Shown: in pieces, positions 46,282 through 56,274 of the stretch
How positions within the stretch are numbered: position 1 is the first letter of the stretch
How the letters are laid out: each line of letters opens with the position of its first letter
NCBI GenBank assembly: GCA_036417435.1
Contig: CM070907.1
Coordinates: forward strand, 57,892,001-57,956,000
Length of the DNA: 64,000 nt
Source of the DNA: Inia geoffrensis
Taxonomy: Eukaryota > Chordata > Mammalia > Artiodactyla > Iniidae
Direction of reading: 5' to 3'
The notes under the pieces: generated by a model
Database searches by the model: none
What the model saw: the letters and a program-made list of their open reading frames with translations, nothing else
Told to the model about the DNA's origin: nothing
Made by a program: the position numbers and the translations under genes

Positions 46282-46535
46282 TTTATTTATTTATTATTTT
46301 TGATTTACAATGTTGTATTAGTTTCTGCTGTACAGCAAAATGAATCAGTTATACATATACATATATCCACTCTTTTAGATTCTTTTCCCATATAGGTCAT
46401 TACAAGAGTACTGAGTAGAGTTCCCTGTGGTGTACAGTAGGTCCTTATTAGTTATCTATTTTATATATAGTAGTGTGTATATATCAATCCCAATCTCCCA
46501 ATTTATCTGTCCCCTGCCCCCATTCTCTCCTGGTA
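46282..46535 (-). mobile_element. L1 3' UTR fragment
   Basis: The plus strand gives the antisense L1 3' end: 'ttgtattagtttctgctgta', 'cagcaaaatgaatcagttat', 'gagttccctgtggtgtacag' and 'taggtccttattagttatct'. It lies inside a MIR. 'ttcacatg' on the left (about 46270-46277) recurs at about 46551-46558 and may be the duplicated target. Confidence 0.8.
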
Positions 46536-46544
46536 ATTCTTCTA

Positions 46545-46690
46545 TTCATGTTCACATGAGTCCTATGAAGTAGGGACTGTTACTGTTTCCATTTTACACA
46601 TGGGGAAACAAAATTTCAGAAGCCCAAAGAGATAGAGTGTAATGTGTAGAGTCACACAGCTAGGAAGTGCTGGGATTCAAACCCATCTTC
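46545..46690 (-). mobile_element. MIR, right part
   Basis: 'tcctatgaagtagggactgt', 'ccattttacacatggggaaa', 'gagtcacacagctaggaagt' and 'gctgggattcaaaccc' complete the antisense MIR. Confidence 0.8.
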
Positions 46691-46860
46691 ACTCCAGGGC
46701 CAGAGATAGAAGCCACTTTTCTCTTAGGTATATTCCAGGATCTCGCTGCAGGCTTAGAAGACCCAGAGACAGTATCCTTACAGTACCCTGCATCGAGAGA
46801 AATCTAACTAATATGTACAGAAGATCAACGTTGGAATCAGAAAGCTGATTTCCTTCCTTG

Positions 46861-47560
46861 TTCATTCGTTCATTCATTCAATCAATAAACATGCACTGAA
46901 CTCCCTTTATGTGCCAAATACTGTTTCAAGAGTTCGGGGCACAGTGGTAAACTTTAAGCTTTCTTAGGCTTAAACCATGGTGAAAGAGTAAGACTATAAA
47001 TAGTATGTAATATATGAGGTAGTGATAAATGCTTTGGAAAAATATAAATAAGGTAGAATATTACGTTCAAAAGTAACAGGGAAGGCAAGCCTTGTTAGAG
47101 AACAAAAGGGAGATGACACCTGAGGAAACACCTGAGCGAAGGGGGCGGGTGTGTGTGTGTGTGTGTGCCTGCAATTAAAATGCCAGGGGAAGGACCTTGG
47201 GAAAGGCAAAGTCTCTGAGCCCACGAGGAGCCAGGTTTGGGGGTGTCACAGTGAGGATGACATGGTAGAGGGTGAAGGTGATGGAGGGGGCAGGCACTGT
47301 ACATGAAGGTCTTTGTGGACTGTGAGGGAGGAGTCCAGGATTTATTCTGAGTGTGAACTGCTGGGGCATTTTGAGCAGGACAATAACATGATTGGAGTCA
47401 AGTTTGGAAATTTCACTTTGGCTAAGCAGGGCCTCAGGTCAGGAGGCCATGCAGCTGTCTAGGCGAAGGTTGGTTGGTGGCATGGACTAGTGTGATAGCA
47501 GAGATGGAGAGGAGTTTGAGAAATAACACTTTCTTGAGATTAGGAAGTTTGCACTGGGGT
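46861..47560 (-). mobile_element. L2 3' portion, long
   Basis: Antisense L2 for about 700 bp: 'gttcattcattcaatcaata' near the start, 'gtagtgataaatgctttgga', 'aaggtctttgtggactgtga', 'ggacaataacatgattggag' and 'gtctaggcgaaggttggttg' later on. A (GT)n tract at 47149-47167 lies inside. No intact frame. Confidence 0.7.
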
Positions 47561-48461
47561 CGTCGTCAAAGTCTCTCCCTGGAGTCAAGCTACATGGGAA
47601 ACAAAATCATCATCAGGGACCACTTGTGAGTATATTATGAATGATTACCGTGATGGGATCTGAACCTCCTGTGACTGCGACACTACTTCCTGATGACAAA
47701 CGTGACGAGCCAAGAGACAATGAAGGAGGTGGCTTTGTGGGCCTGGAATCTGAATGAGGGAGTCAGAGGAACTGGATGCTGATGAGCACCAGGAAACAGC
47801 CCGGTTCAGCTTTTTCAAGGTAAGGATGGTTTGCCAAGGGGTTCGGAAATACGTGAAGTGCTGGGGCCACATTCCTATGCATCCACCTCCACACCAGGAA
47901 TCAACTGCCTTTCAGATCACCGCTCAGAGTGACCTAAAATGTTTGCAACTTAAAAGTGTTGCTTTCGCTGTACTCCCAGGGCTGATAATCCCCCATTTTT
48001 ATTGCAATTTGATGATTACATGATTGTACAGAGGGGCCTAAAATGTACCCATTATTCCTTAGGAAAGTGTACCCATTATTCCTAAAATGTACCCATTATT
48101 CCTGAGCTATTATTTTTTCCTGTAAATGATCAAAGTATTCTCACAAACTTTTATTCCCAGAGGTGGAGGGGGTGAAAGGGTGAAACCAATAATCACCACT
48201 TTCCTCTTTAAGATATTGTGGGGTTTTTTTCACTAAACTTATTCTCTTTGGAGGGACTGTAGGATCAAATTCAAACACTCTGATGGAACTATTTCTCTCC
48301 CCCAAAGGGTCTCCTCCCTCCTTCTTCTCCCCAGCCTGGCAACTTGGTGAGGGTGAAACTCATGTAACGTCATGGCAGCCACAAGAGGCATTCTGGTTGG
48401 TGTCACACCCTCACTCGTTTTTTACTAGTGTGGTTGGTTTGAATTGGTTTCTATGCATCTG
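47561..48461. other. Unassigned; local triplicated 20-mer
   Basis: No gene recognised. 'tgtacccattattcct' occurs three times at about 48044-48059, 48068-48083 and 48088-48103. Confidence 0.5.
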
Positions 48462-48690
48462 TCTTTTTTTTTTAATTTAATATTTATTTGTTTATTATCC
48501 ATTTGTTTGTGCCGGGTCTTACTTGTGGCTCGCAGTCTCCTTAGTTGTGGCTCACCAGCTCCTTAGTTGCGGTATGCAACCTCTTAGTTGCAGCATGCGT
48601 GTGGGATCTAGTTCCCTGACCAGGGATCGGACCTGGGCCCCCTGCATTGGGAGCTCGGAGTCTTAACCACTGCATCACCAGGGAAGTCCC
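48462..48690 (-). mobile_element. Older CHR-type SINE
   Basis: The plus strand gives the antisense: 'ctcttagttgcagcatgcgt', 'gatctagttccctgaccagg', 'gatcggacctgggccccctg', 'taaccactgcatcaccaggg' and 'aagtccc' at the end. On the minus strand this is the 'ggtggtgcagtggtta'-type 5' head with its tRNA-like boxes. The body differs from the copies at 4 kb and 20 kb, so it belongs to an older CHR subfamily. Poly-T on both sides blurs any duplication. Confidence 0.85.
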
Positions 48691-48724
48691 TTTTTTTTTT
48701 CTTTAAAGTAAAATTAAAAGAAAA

Positions 48725-48737
48725 TGTGTGTGTGTGT

Positions 48738-48785
<48 letters not shown>
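48725..48785. repeat. (TG)n microsatellite with one interruption
   Basis: 61 bp of TG interrupted once (A at 48743). It sits just beyond the SINE. The (VC)n peptide on plus is an artefact. Confidence 0.97.
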
Positions 48786-48786
<1 letters not shown>

Positions 48787-49159
48787 TTTATTTTAAGTAT
48801 GAGGTTGGCACCTATCATTGTTGAAATCTGTCATGCTAGAATATTGCCTCTTGTCTTGAGATCCCCCAGACTGTGTAGCCTCATTCTGGCCACAGACCTA
48901 CAAGGGTCCACCATCTTCTCAACATCTCTTGTATCCCTGCACATTTGGAGACCACTGGGACCGCTGCAGTCTATGCGGAGACATTTCTCTGTGTGTTTCT
49001 CTTGATACTGAGCAGGGCTCTGTGGGACTCCTGGGCACAAAGCCTTTCTGTGTCCCCCATTACTTTGATTACAGGAAACAGCCTTCATTCAGCCTCCATG
49101 ACCTTCCCCGAGTTCCAATGGACAGCTTCAAGCAGTTACTAATTAGGAAAGGGAGGGGA
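48786..49159. other. Unassigned
   Basis: No gene recognised; frames overlap on both strands. Confidence 0.4.
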
Positions 49160-49624
49160 TGAGAGACCGGGGAGAAACAAACACTCAAGGGAAACAATAG
49201 CGCAGCCTTGGGGCAAGGTCCTGGTTCCGCATCAACGGATACACGCAACAATTATCTTTGAACTATTTTGCAGTTACTGAAACCCCTTCCAAGTGGGAGA
49301 AGTTAACAATTAATGATGGTATGCTGCCCACAAGCATGTAGACCCCGGACCAGTTGGAACCTGAGGGCTGATGAGGCTGACTCCTACTTACCTCACCACC
49401 AACCCATCAGAAGAATGTCCATGAGCTAATCATGCCCTCTTTGAACCATTACTATAAAACTTCTCACTATCCTCTCCAAGTGGGGACACAGTTTTTTGAG
49501 GCAGGAGCCCACTGTGTCTCCCTTTGCCTGGCAAAGTAATAAAGCTATCTTTTTCTACTTCACCTAAAACTATGTCTCCGAGATTTGATTCGGCACCGTG
49601 TACACAGAAGCTGAGCTTTTGGCA
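49160..49624 (+). mobile_element. ERV1-type solo LTR
   Basis: TATA box at 49453-49459 (TATAAAA), polyadenylation signal AATAAA at 49538-49543 (85 bp apart), and a U5-like end 'aaaactatgtctccgagatt', 'gattcggcaccgtg' and 'gctgagcttttggca'. The 5' start ('tgagagaccgg') is a guess. No internal viral sequence. No matching duplication found. Confidence 0.65.
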
Positions 49625-50249
49625 TCATTCTCTCTCCTTGCTGCTCTCCAGCTCCCTCCCCTCCTGCCCCCCACGCCATCCAGATGGAGCAGGGAAGGAG
49701 AGGAGCTGCATCTTGTATTCTCCCATAGCCTCCCTGGGGCTTCTTTGCTGTCTTCCCTCCACAGCCTCCCCTTTGGCCAGGGCTCCTCGAGGAAGGCAGA
49801 GGCAGCATAACTAATTCGGCCAAGGAAGCTCCAAATCTTTCTCCTTTTGGCACCATGCTAGAACTGAAAGGTCTCTACTCCTCCACCCCCACCCCCACTA
49901 TCCTCTATCTCTTCTCCTTTGTGGTCTTAGCCTTCACCTTTCTTCTGGAATTAATGGCAGGAGCGATGCATGGAACAAAGCCCGCTTCCTAATAAAGAAA
50001 AACGCATGAAGAGGTACCCTTTAGACGTGATGGCCTTTCATCAGGCCAGCCAAGGAACCAAGTGAGTGCCCACCGCATATCTCTGCTCCGAGCTTCTATG
50101 TGTGGTTGATCTCATGGTTTCACTCCCAGGAGGCAATGTACTTCCCTTTTGCCAAAGTTCTTAGGGCATACATGCAGCCCCTGATGATCCTTAAAAAGGA
50201 CAGAGTACCATGGGCACATAAAAGAACAAGAAAGGGATAACTGATATTT
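49625..50249. other. Unassigned
   Basis: No gene recognised. The 96-codon plus and 98-codon minus frames at 49524-49856 overlap each other and the LTR end. Confidence 0.4.
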
Positions 50250-50559
50250 TAGAAGAGTTTATGTGCTAGAGACTGCTAGGAGATTTACATACATTTTCCA
50301 AACTAATGCAACTAAATGCAATCCCTCCATTAGGAATCTGGAAACAGAGACTGCCAGAGTCTCAGATCAATATAGTTATCTGCTTACTGAGGTCCCACAG
50401 GTACTTCAAACCCCAAATGCCTACCCTTCTCTGTATAGAATATCCTCATTCCTCATCCCCATATTAGTGGATGTTACCAATATCCAATCAGATTCTAGGG
50501 TCAGAAAGTTTGTAATCGTACTGCACCACTTCCTTCCACCCAAGCAGGTATCATCTTAA

Positions 50560-51155
50560 AGCTTCTGCCACTTTAATATATTTCTCCTCTTGGCCTCCTT
50601 TCCTCCATCTACTATGTCACTGGCTTGGTTCAGACATTTATCACCTCTCATTCTGAAAAGCCAGTAGAATCCTAATTGGCCTGTTTCATGTCGTATACCA
50701 CATACTACATAGAGTGATATTTCTAACACATAGATTTAATCATATCATGTCTGCCCTTAAAATTCTTTAGTGGCCCTCTAGTTCCGCCTTTATGAAGTCC
50801 GTCCCTCTTAGTATGGCTTGAAAAGCCCCCTCCTCGCAGCCTTACCTTGAGGCATGCTGGTCTTTTACACTTCTGTGCCTTTGCACATGCTGTTTCCTTG
50901 GCTGAAAATGCCTTTTACGGTTTTACCTGTCTCTGTCAGTCTACTTAACTGCCAAAACAAATCCAAGAGTAAAGGCTTTCTGATGCCCCAATTAAGATCA
51001 ACCCATCTTCCTTTGTGCTTCTACTAAATCACATATCAGAGGATGTATTCTTCCTCGTGTGTCCACAGTTATCCAGTGATACTGGTGTTTGTATCTCAAG
51101 TGCCCAGAAAAATCTCTGGCTCTTAGTTGGAACCAATAGATATTCAACATCCACA
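50560..51155 (+). mobile_element. L2 3' portion
   Basis: 'ctgtgcctttgcacatgctg' region, 'tggctgaaaatgccttttac' and 'agtgcccagaaaaatctctg' match plus L2. No intact frame. A MIR-like piece precedes it at about 50255-50370. Confidence 0.65.
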
Positions 51156-51164
51156 CTGACAGAC

Positions 51165-51305
51165 AGACAAAGAAGAAAAGGAAAGAAGAGATAAAGGAAA
51201 GATATAGAAAGTCATGGGAAAGGAGGGGAAGAGAAAGAGAGGGAGAACAAGATAGAAATGGAGGAAGAGAGAGAGAAAAGTTGAGGAAAAGGAAAGACAG
51301 GCAGA
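51165..51305. repeat. Purine-rich low-complexity tract
   Basis: GA/GGAA/GAAA-rich on plus. It generates the L/S/F-rich minus frame at 50998-51594 (198 codons, the longest minus open frame in this part), which is a low-complexity artefact. Confidence 0.85.
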
Positions 51306-52019
51306 CTGTAGGATTACTAGTAAAGACTGCCGTGCCCACATTATGAGGACGCCATGCATTTCTTCTGAGAAAAAGAGGGAGGCAAACACGGGATCTACAA
51401 AGCATGTTTGAGTAGTTATTAGACCTGCAACACCTCCAGCTCACTTCTCTGGTTTTCCCACTTAAGTCAAACCAAGGCTTGCTGGATATCCTCTCTACAA
51501 GCCATAGTGAGAGAGCAGCTGCAGTAAATGTGTTTTGTTCTATTACTGTTATTTTCAAGAGAGATGAGTCAAAATACCTACTATCCACATCCAAGACCAG
51601 TTATCAGCCCCGGCAGCTTCCAGAAGGGTTGCCTGACCTCCTGGATTGCGATCTGGGTGCTTGCCCCACACTCTGATAGAGCAGGCTCCCTGCCTGACCC
51701 CTGGATTCATGGGCCTGGAGACACAAGCACTGAACTATTCAGAAGCCAGTCACTTCCCGACATAAGCTTGAACAGGAGCATCTAAAGTCAGAGGCTATGG
51801 TAGGCCTGTGACTACAAGGAAAATGAAACATATGAACAAAGAAAAATAAGGCTATTTATTTGATTTATGGAAATAAAATATAACTTTGTGGTACTAATAT
51901 TGGCCTTGTCTCTTTGGCTTCTTACCCCTCCCTTCTTACCAATAGCTACCCCTGAGTTAACTGAGATCAGATAATAATAATAATGATAATGGTGACACTG
52001 TCAACCACAGCAGCGATTG
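51306..52019. other. Unassigned
   Basis: No gene recognised. Short plus frames at 51479-51785 overlap and have no motif. Confidence 0.4.
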
Positions 52020-52250
52020 CGGTCAGTAATAGGTACAGTACCTGTTAGGAGTCAAATACTGAATATGTTATACAGAATAGGGAATGCAATTCTCAACATA
52101 ATTTTTCAATATGGGCACTAGTATGTCCATTTTATAGAAGAAGAAGCAAGCTTGGAGAAGTTGGATCCATCTCTGGGCTCACAGTCTTGTTCAAGGTTAC
52201 ACAGTAAGTGAAAATGTTGGCTCCAATCCCCCAGTGGGTTCCCATTCCCT
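52020..52250 (-). mobile_element. MIR
   Basis: 'gttcaaggttacacagtaag' with 'tccattttatagaagaagaa' before it follows antisense MIR. Confidence 0.65.
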
Positions 52251-52279
52251 TAGAGTAAGTTCCCATCATTCACGAATGG

Positions 52280-52620
52280 CTCTGTGGGCCTCTCCGACTT
52301 TACCTCCCTCTTTCCTCATTGTGTTCTCTCTTTCCTCTTTCCTCACTGTGTTCTCATTATGCCAGTGACCAGCATTTGGTTTCTCATTGGTGTCTCGCTC
52401 ATAAGTGTCTTGTGGGCCTCCGTGCTTGCTGGTCTCCTTGCCTGGAATATCCATGCTCGGTCCTACCCATGGCTGACTCCTTCTGTTCGGATTTCTGCTC
52501 ACACGTCATCTCCTCAGAGAGGCCTTCCTGGCCACTCAGTCTGAAATAGCTCACGACACCCTGCCCACCCTCCTCCCAACCCAAATGGCAGATATCGCCA
52601 TCAGCTCCTGCGTTTTGAAA
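52280..52620 (+). mobile_element. L2 fragment
   Basis: 'ggtctccttgcctggaatat', 'catctcctcagagaggcctt' and 'cctggccactcagtctgaaa' are plus L2. Confidence 0.65.
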
Positions 52621-52654
52621 TCATATTTTAAAACATATACCAGATCGTGAGATT

Positions 52655-52765
52655 TTTATAATCACTTGGAAAATGGAAGGAACAGGCACTACCTCCATTT
52701 TATTGATGGGGAAAGTGAGGCTAAGAGGGAGGTCTTAGCAATTAATGTAGAAAATTAACAGGCAT
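52655..52765 (-). mobile_element. MIR fragment
   Basis: 'cctccattttattgatgggg' followed by 'aaagtgaggctaagaggg' is the antisense MIR core. Confidence 0.6.
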
Positions 52766-52981
52766 AGACCAATATGAGCTCAACATCATACTGGGCACTT
52801 CCACCCCACACAATTTGTTATCTCTGGTACAGGGCCAGGTTTGGAATTTTATGTCTAGCAATAATTCCGCCCCACCTTCTACTATCATGTCATCATAATT
52901 AGATAAATTTTTAAGTTTTCAAAATATTATTCATCTTGGTTGGCTTATACACAGTCAGAAAATAAAGAAACTTACAATTAA

Positions 52982-53042
52982 ATATATATGTATATATATA
53001 TGTATATATACACACACATATATATATATTTATATATATATA
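52982..53042. repeat. Imperfect AT/AC-rich microsatellite
   Basis: Alternating TATA, GTATA and ACACA units over about 60 bp. Confidence 0.9.
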
Positions 53043-53099
53043 AACTATTCCATTACTGCAGATATTTAAGAATCAACTTTAATAAACTCTCTCTCTTTT

Positions 53100-53257
53100 T
53101 TTTAAAAAAAATACATCCTTGTTGCTTACTGATTGATTGATCGACTGGCTGCACCACCGCGGCTTGTGGGATTTTAGTTCCCCAGCCAGGGATTGAACCC
53201 GGGTCCTTGGCAGTGAGAGCATTGGGTCCTAACCACTGGACTGCCAGGGAATTCCCG
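53100..53257 (-). mobile_element. Older CHR-type SINE, truncated
   Basis: The plus strand gives the antisense: 'gttccccagccagggattga', 'acccgggtccttggcagtga', 'taaccactggactgccaggg' and 'aattccc'. Flanks share 'ataaactctct' (53082-53092 and 53258-53268), a target duplication. Shorter than full length at the tail side. Confidence 0.85.
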
Positions 53258-53268
53258 ATAAACTCTCT

Positions 53269-53779
53269 TTTTTCTTTAAAGAAGACTGCCGATGGATTTC
53301 TGCATAAGGTTAAAGCTGATCTTTGTCTGTTACCTTTTGAAATTCCTTCAAGCTTTTGGGTGCTTTGGTGGTAACTGAATTAGATTTTAGGATATCTTTC
53401 TCAGATTCAAATGTATATATACATTATGCAGATGAATCAAAGGTTGTGTTGAGGATGACAGAACAGCAAAAAGGGAGAGAAAGATAAAAAGCCTAATTTA
53501 CTTCTGTGCTGTCTTGTTATTTTCTCAGAGAGCTCTCTGTTGACTTGATTTTAACTAAGTTTTCCTTAAGCCTACGAGTTCTGGGAAGCTAAGTGAGTCG
53601 GGGTGCCAGGTGGGGCAATGCCAAGAACTCCCAGATCTAAGTTTTAAAATTCTTCATAGCAAACATCCACACACAGACCCTAATGGCAAATTACCTGGGT
53701 CCTGCAGAGAGGTGTTGGTTGTTCATTTGTGTTTGGTGCTGACAAACGTGTTAGGGTTACTAGGAAGGCTAAATCATCA
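53269..53779. other. Unassigned
   Basis: No gene recognised. Confidence 0.4.
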
Positions 53780-53960
53780 CCTGGCCCCTGGGTCAGAGAG
53801 ACAGCACTATGGGAGGGAGAGAGGGCTTGAATGGGTGTTCGTAGAGGTCAGTTTCACTAGTAACAACCTGTGTGACTTGAGGATGCTGGTGCACTTTTCT
53901 GAATTTCACTTCCGTCAGTTGTCAAGTGAACTAAATAGACCACGTTACAGACAAAAAAGC
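53780..53960 (+). mobile_element. MIR
   Basis: 'aacaacctgtgtgacttgag' and 'tctgaatttcacttccgtca' follow plus MIR. It lies within a 132-codon plus frame at 53610-54008 that I regard as chance. Confidence 0.55.
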
Positions 53961-54059
53961 CCCATCTGCAATGAAAGGTCTATACTTCCTGAGTTTTATT
54001 TAAAGTAGGCAATAAGCTTTATACTTCTCTTTAAACAAAGCAAAACAACAGTAAGATTT

Positions 54060-54350
54060 GCTGTGAACACACTGCTCTTCCTCCTGTCTGGAATCTTTCC
54101 ACCCTTATTTGTCTGGGTAATTTCTACTTAGCTCTCAAGACTCACCTCATAAAATCATTTATTAACTGCCTCATGTTGCCTTAGTTGGTCCCATCTCTGT
54201 GCTCACTGTTTTTTATGTCTTGTCTGAGATTGTCAATTACTTGAGGTCAGGGACTATGCCCTTTGTTATTTCTGTAACCCTGGTACATTGTTCGGAATCG
54301 CTTCCACAGTAGATGGACAATCAATGTGTATGAATAAGTGAATGTAGGAG
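54060..54350 (+). mobile_element. L2 3' portion
   Basis: 'ttcctcctgtctggaatctt', 'caagactcacctcataaaat', 'cttgaggtcagggactatgc' and 'tggtacattgttcggaatcg' are plus L2. Confidence 0.7.
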
Positions 54351-54379
54351 TAAGTGGATGCTAGATAGGACAGTAAGGA

Positions 54380-54535
54380 ATAGAAACAGATAATGTCTTA
54401 CACTTTTATAATGCTTTAAATTTTACATATTGCGAAACTGTTTGTTTGTTTTGGTCCCTTTTACAGATAAGAACATGGGGGATCAGAGATGATCTAAGTC
54501 ACCCAAGATCAAAATCGTAACTCAGGTCAACAGCA
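54380..54535 (-). mobile_element. MIR fragment
   Basis: 'cccttttacagataagaaca' and 'gatctaagtcacccaagatc' follow antisense MIR. Confidence 0.6.
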
Positions 54536-55219
54536 AAGGTGGTGAACAACTCCAGTCATCTGGGGCAGGATCTGCTCTCTTTTCCAACACCAGGCCCCAG
54601 GCCATCCACAGTAGTTCTCAGCTCACTGGGCTTAACAAGGAGGTACAGGGCACGTAACTGCAAAGTGGGATGCTATCTATCTTACAAGGATGGGACAGAG
54701 GAGGTGCTGGGAGACCTAGTCTGGCTATGAAGGGCTGGGAAGATCAGTCTGCTTGGGAGAATGATGCAAAATGCCTGGCAATTTAAGCAATCTCTCTGGT
54801 GACTCTGGTTAAGTGAGAAAACTCAGGATATGTGAGGGCTGCTACCAGGTAGCACATAGCTAAGTGCTGAATGTGTGGGGGGGACACACGAGCGTCCTTC
54901 TCCTTTTATAAATGCTTCCAAAGATAGCCAGGGCAGGGGCACACGTGTAGAGGGCATGTGTAATGCTTTGCAAACTAACAGCCTGGCAGTGAGAATGATC
55001 TTGTAGAAAAAAAAAAAAAATGTACCTTCTTGTCCCCTTTAAGAATGAAGTTCTAGGCAAAAGAATCAAGGTAAGAAATTATTTAACTCAAAATGGAAAA
55101 ATCAAATATTAGCCTGATGCTACATGTGAAATAATTGTATTTTTCACTAACATAATTTGTTATTATACTTATTGACCAATCTGTGATTTTGCGAGGCACT
55201 GGATTTCCTAATCACTCAT
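54536..55219. other. Unassigned
   Basis: No gene recognised. A run of A lies at about 55006-55020. Confidence 0.4.
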
Positions 55220-55565
55220 TCAATCCATCGTTTATTCTGTATTGTTCCAACCCACATTATTGAACATCTATTATGTGCAGTACTGGAAAGGACTGGGGAT
55301 TTTTCCATGCAGCAGATGTACTCCCTCCTAGAAGAGAGGTCAACAAAACCATGATTTAACGAGCATATATTAGATGCTCTGCTTGTGCTAAGCATTTCAT
55401 GCATAGCATTTCATTTCGAAAATAATCACAATAACCCTGTGAGGCAACTTTTGATGTACCATTTTTAGAGATGGGGAAATTGGGACTCAGGGAGCTTAAG
55501 TGGGTTGCCTAACTAGCAGTCTGTGAATGGTAGAGCCAGGCTGGGAATCCAGGTGCTTTATGCCA
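55220..55565 (-). mobile_element. L2/MIR fragments
   Basis: 'attgaacatctattatgtgc' at the left is L2-like. 55380-55560 ('aataaccctgtgaggcaact', 'agagatggggaaattgggac', 'gggaatccaggtgct') is antisense MIR. Confidence 0.65.
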
Positions 55566-55594
55566 AAGCACGGGTTACATACCAAGAAACTGCA

Positions 55595-55716
55595 GTCCTA
55601 TTAAAAGAGATTCCAATTCAGTTTACCTGACACAGGGCCTAAGATTCTGCTGTTTGAACAAGCTGCCAGGTGATGCTTATGCCTTTGGTCCATGGACTAC
55701 ACTCTGGGCAGCAAGA
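55595..55716 (-). mobile_element. MER5A-like hAT fragment
   Basis: 'aagctgccaggtgatgctta' and 'ggtccatggactacactctg' followed by 'ggcagcaagag' match a MER5-type non-autonomous hAT element. Its end is cut by the next hAT insertion. Confidence 0.6.
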
Positions 55717-55724
55717 GTTTAGAG
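55717..55724. repeat. hAT target duplication, left copy
   Basis: 'gtttagag', identical to 55926-55933. Confidence 0.9.
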
Positions 55725-55925
55725 CAGGGGTCCCCAAACCCCGGGCCTCAAACCAGTACCTATCCTCGGCCTGTTAGGACCCAGGCCGCACAGCAGGAGG
55801 TGAGTGGTGGTGAGCGAGGGAAGCTTCATCTGCCACTCTTCATCTCCCCCGCCCCCGCCCCAGTCCCTGGAGAAATTGTCTTCCACAAAACCGGTCCCTG
55901 GTTCCAAAAACATTGGGGACCGCTG
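55725..55925. mobile_element. Non-autonomous hAT DNA transposon (201 bp)
   Basis: Starts 'caggggtccccaaa' and ends 'cattggggaccgctg', imperfect terminal inverted repeats. Exactly flanked by the 8-bp duplication 'gtttagag', the length made by hAT transposases. Inside: 'cctgttaggacccaggccgc' and a C-rich stretch. No transposase frame. The size suggests an internally deleted derivative moved in trans. Strand not assigned. Confidence 0.88.
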
Positions 55926-55933
55926 GTTTAGAG
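55926..55933. repeat. hAT target duplication, right copy
   Basis: 'gtttagag', identical to 55717-55724. Confidence 0.9.
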
Positions 55934-56083
55934 GACCCGCCTGTCTAATCGGAACTTACTTCCCTCTCTTCTTTCCAAGCAGGGCCTAGATTTCACTCAC
56001 ATCTCCCCTCTGCCCACTGCAGCCCATGTGACTCAGAAAATCTGACTCTATCCCCAGCTCCAGGCTGCATATTGATCACTCTC

Positions 56084-56274
56084 CTGCTCTGTCCAATATG
56101 GTAGCCACTAGCTATTTAAATTAGTTACAATTAGTTAAAATAAAATCTTTATTTTCTCAGTTGTACCTGTAGGCTTCATATACATAATAACCACGTGTGG
56201 CCAGTGGCTGCTCTATTGCCCAATGAAAAATACAGTGTTTCCTCACTGCAGAAAGTTCTGTTGGACAGTGCTGG
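56084..56274. mobile_element. Old hAT-Charlie-type MER element
   Basis: 'tgctctgtccaatatggtag' at the start and 'tctgttggacagtgctgg' at the end form terminal inverted repeats sharing CTGTCCAA. Interior has 'ccacgtgtggccagtggct'. No clean 8-bp duplication remains. Confidence 0.7.

Noticed and set aside
50998..51594. 198-codon minus-strand open frame
   Set aside because: It crosses a GA-rich tract that encodes an L/S/F-rich low-complexity stretch, and its upstream part overlaps L2 sequence.
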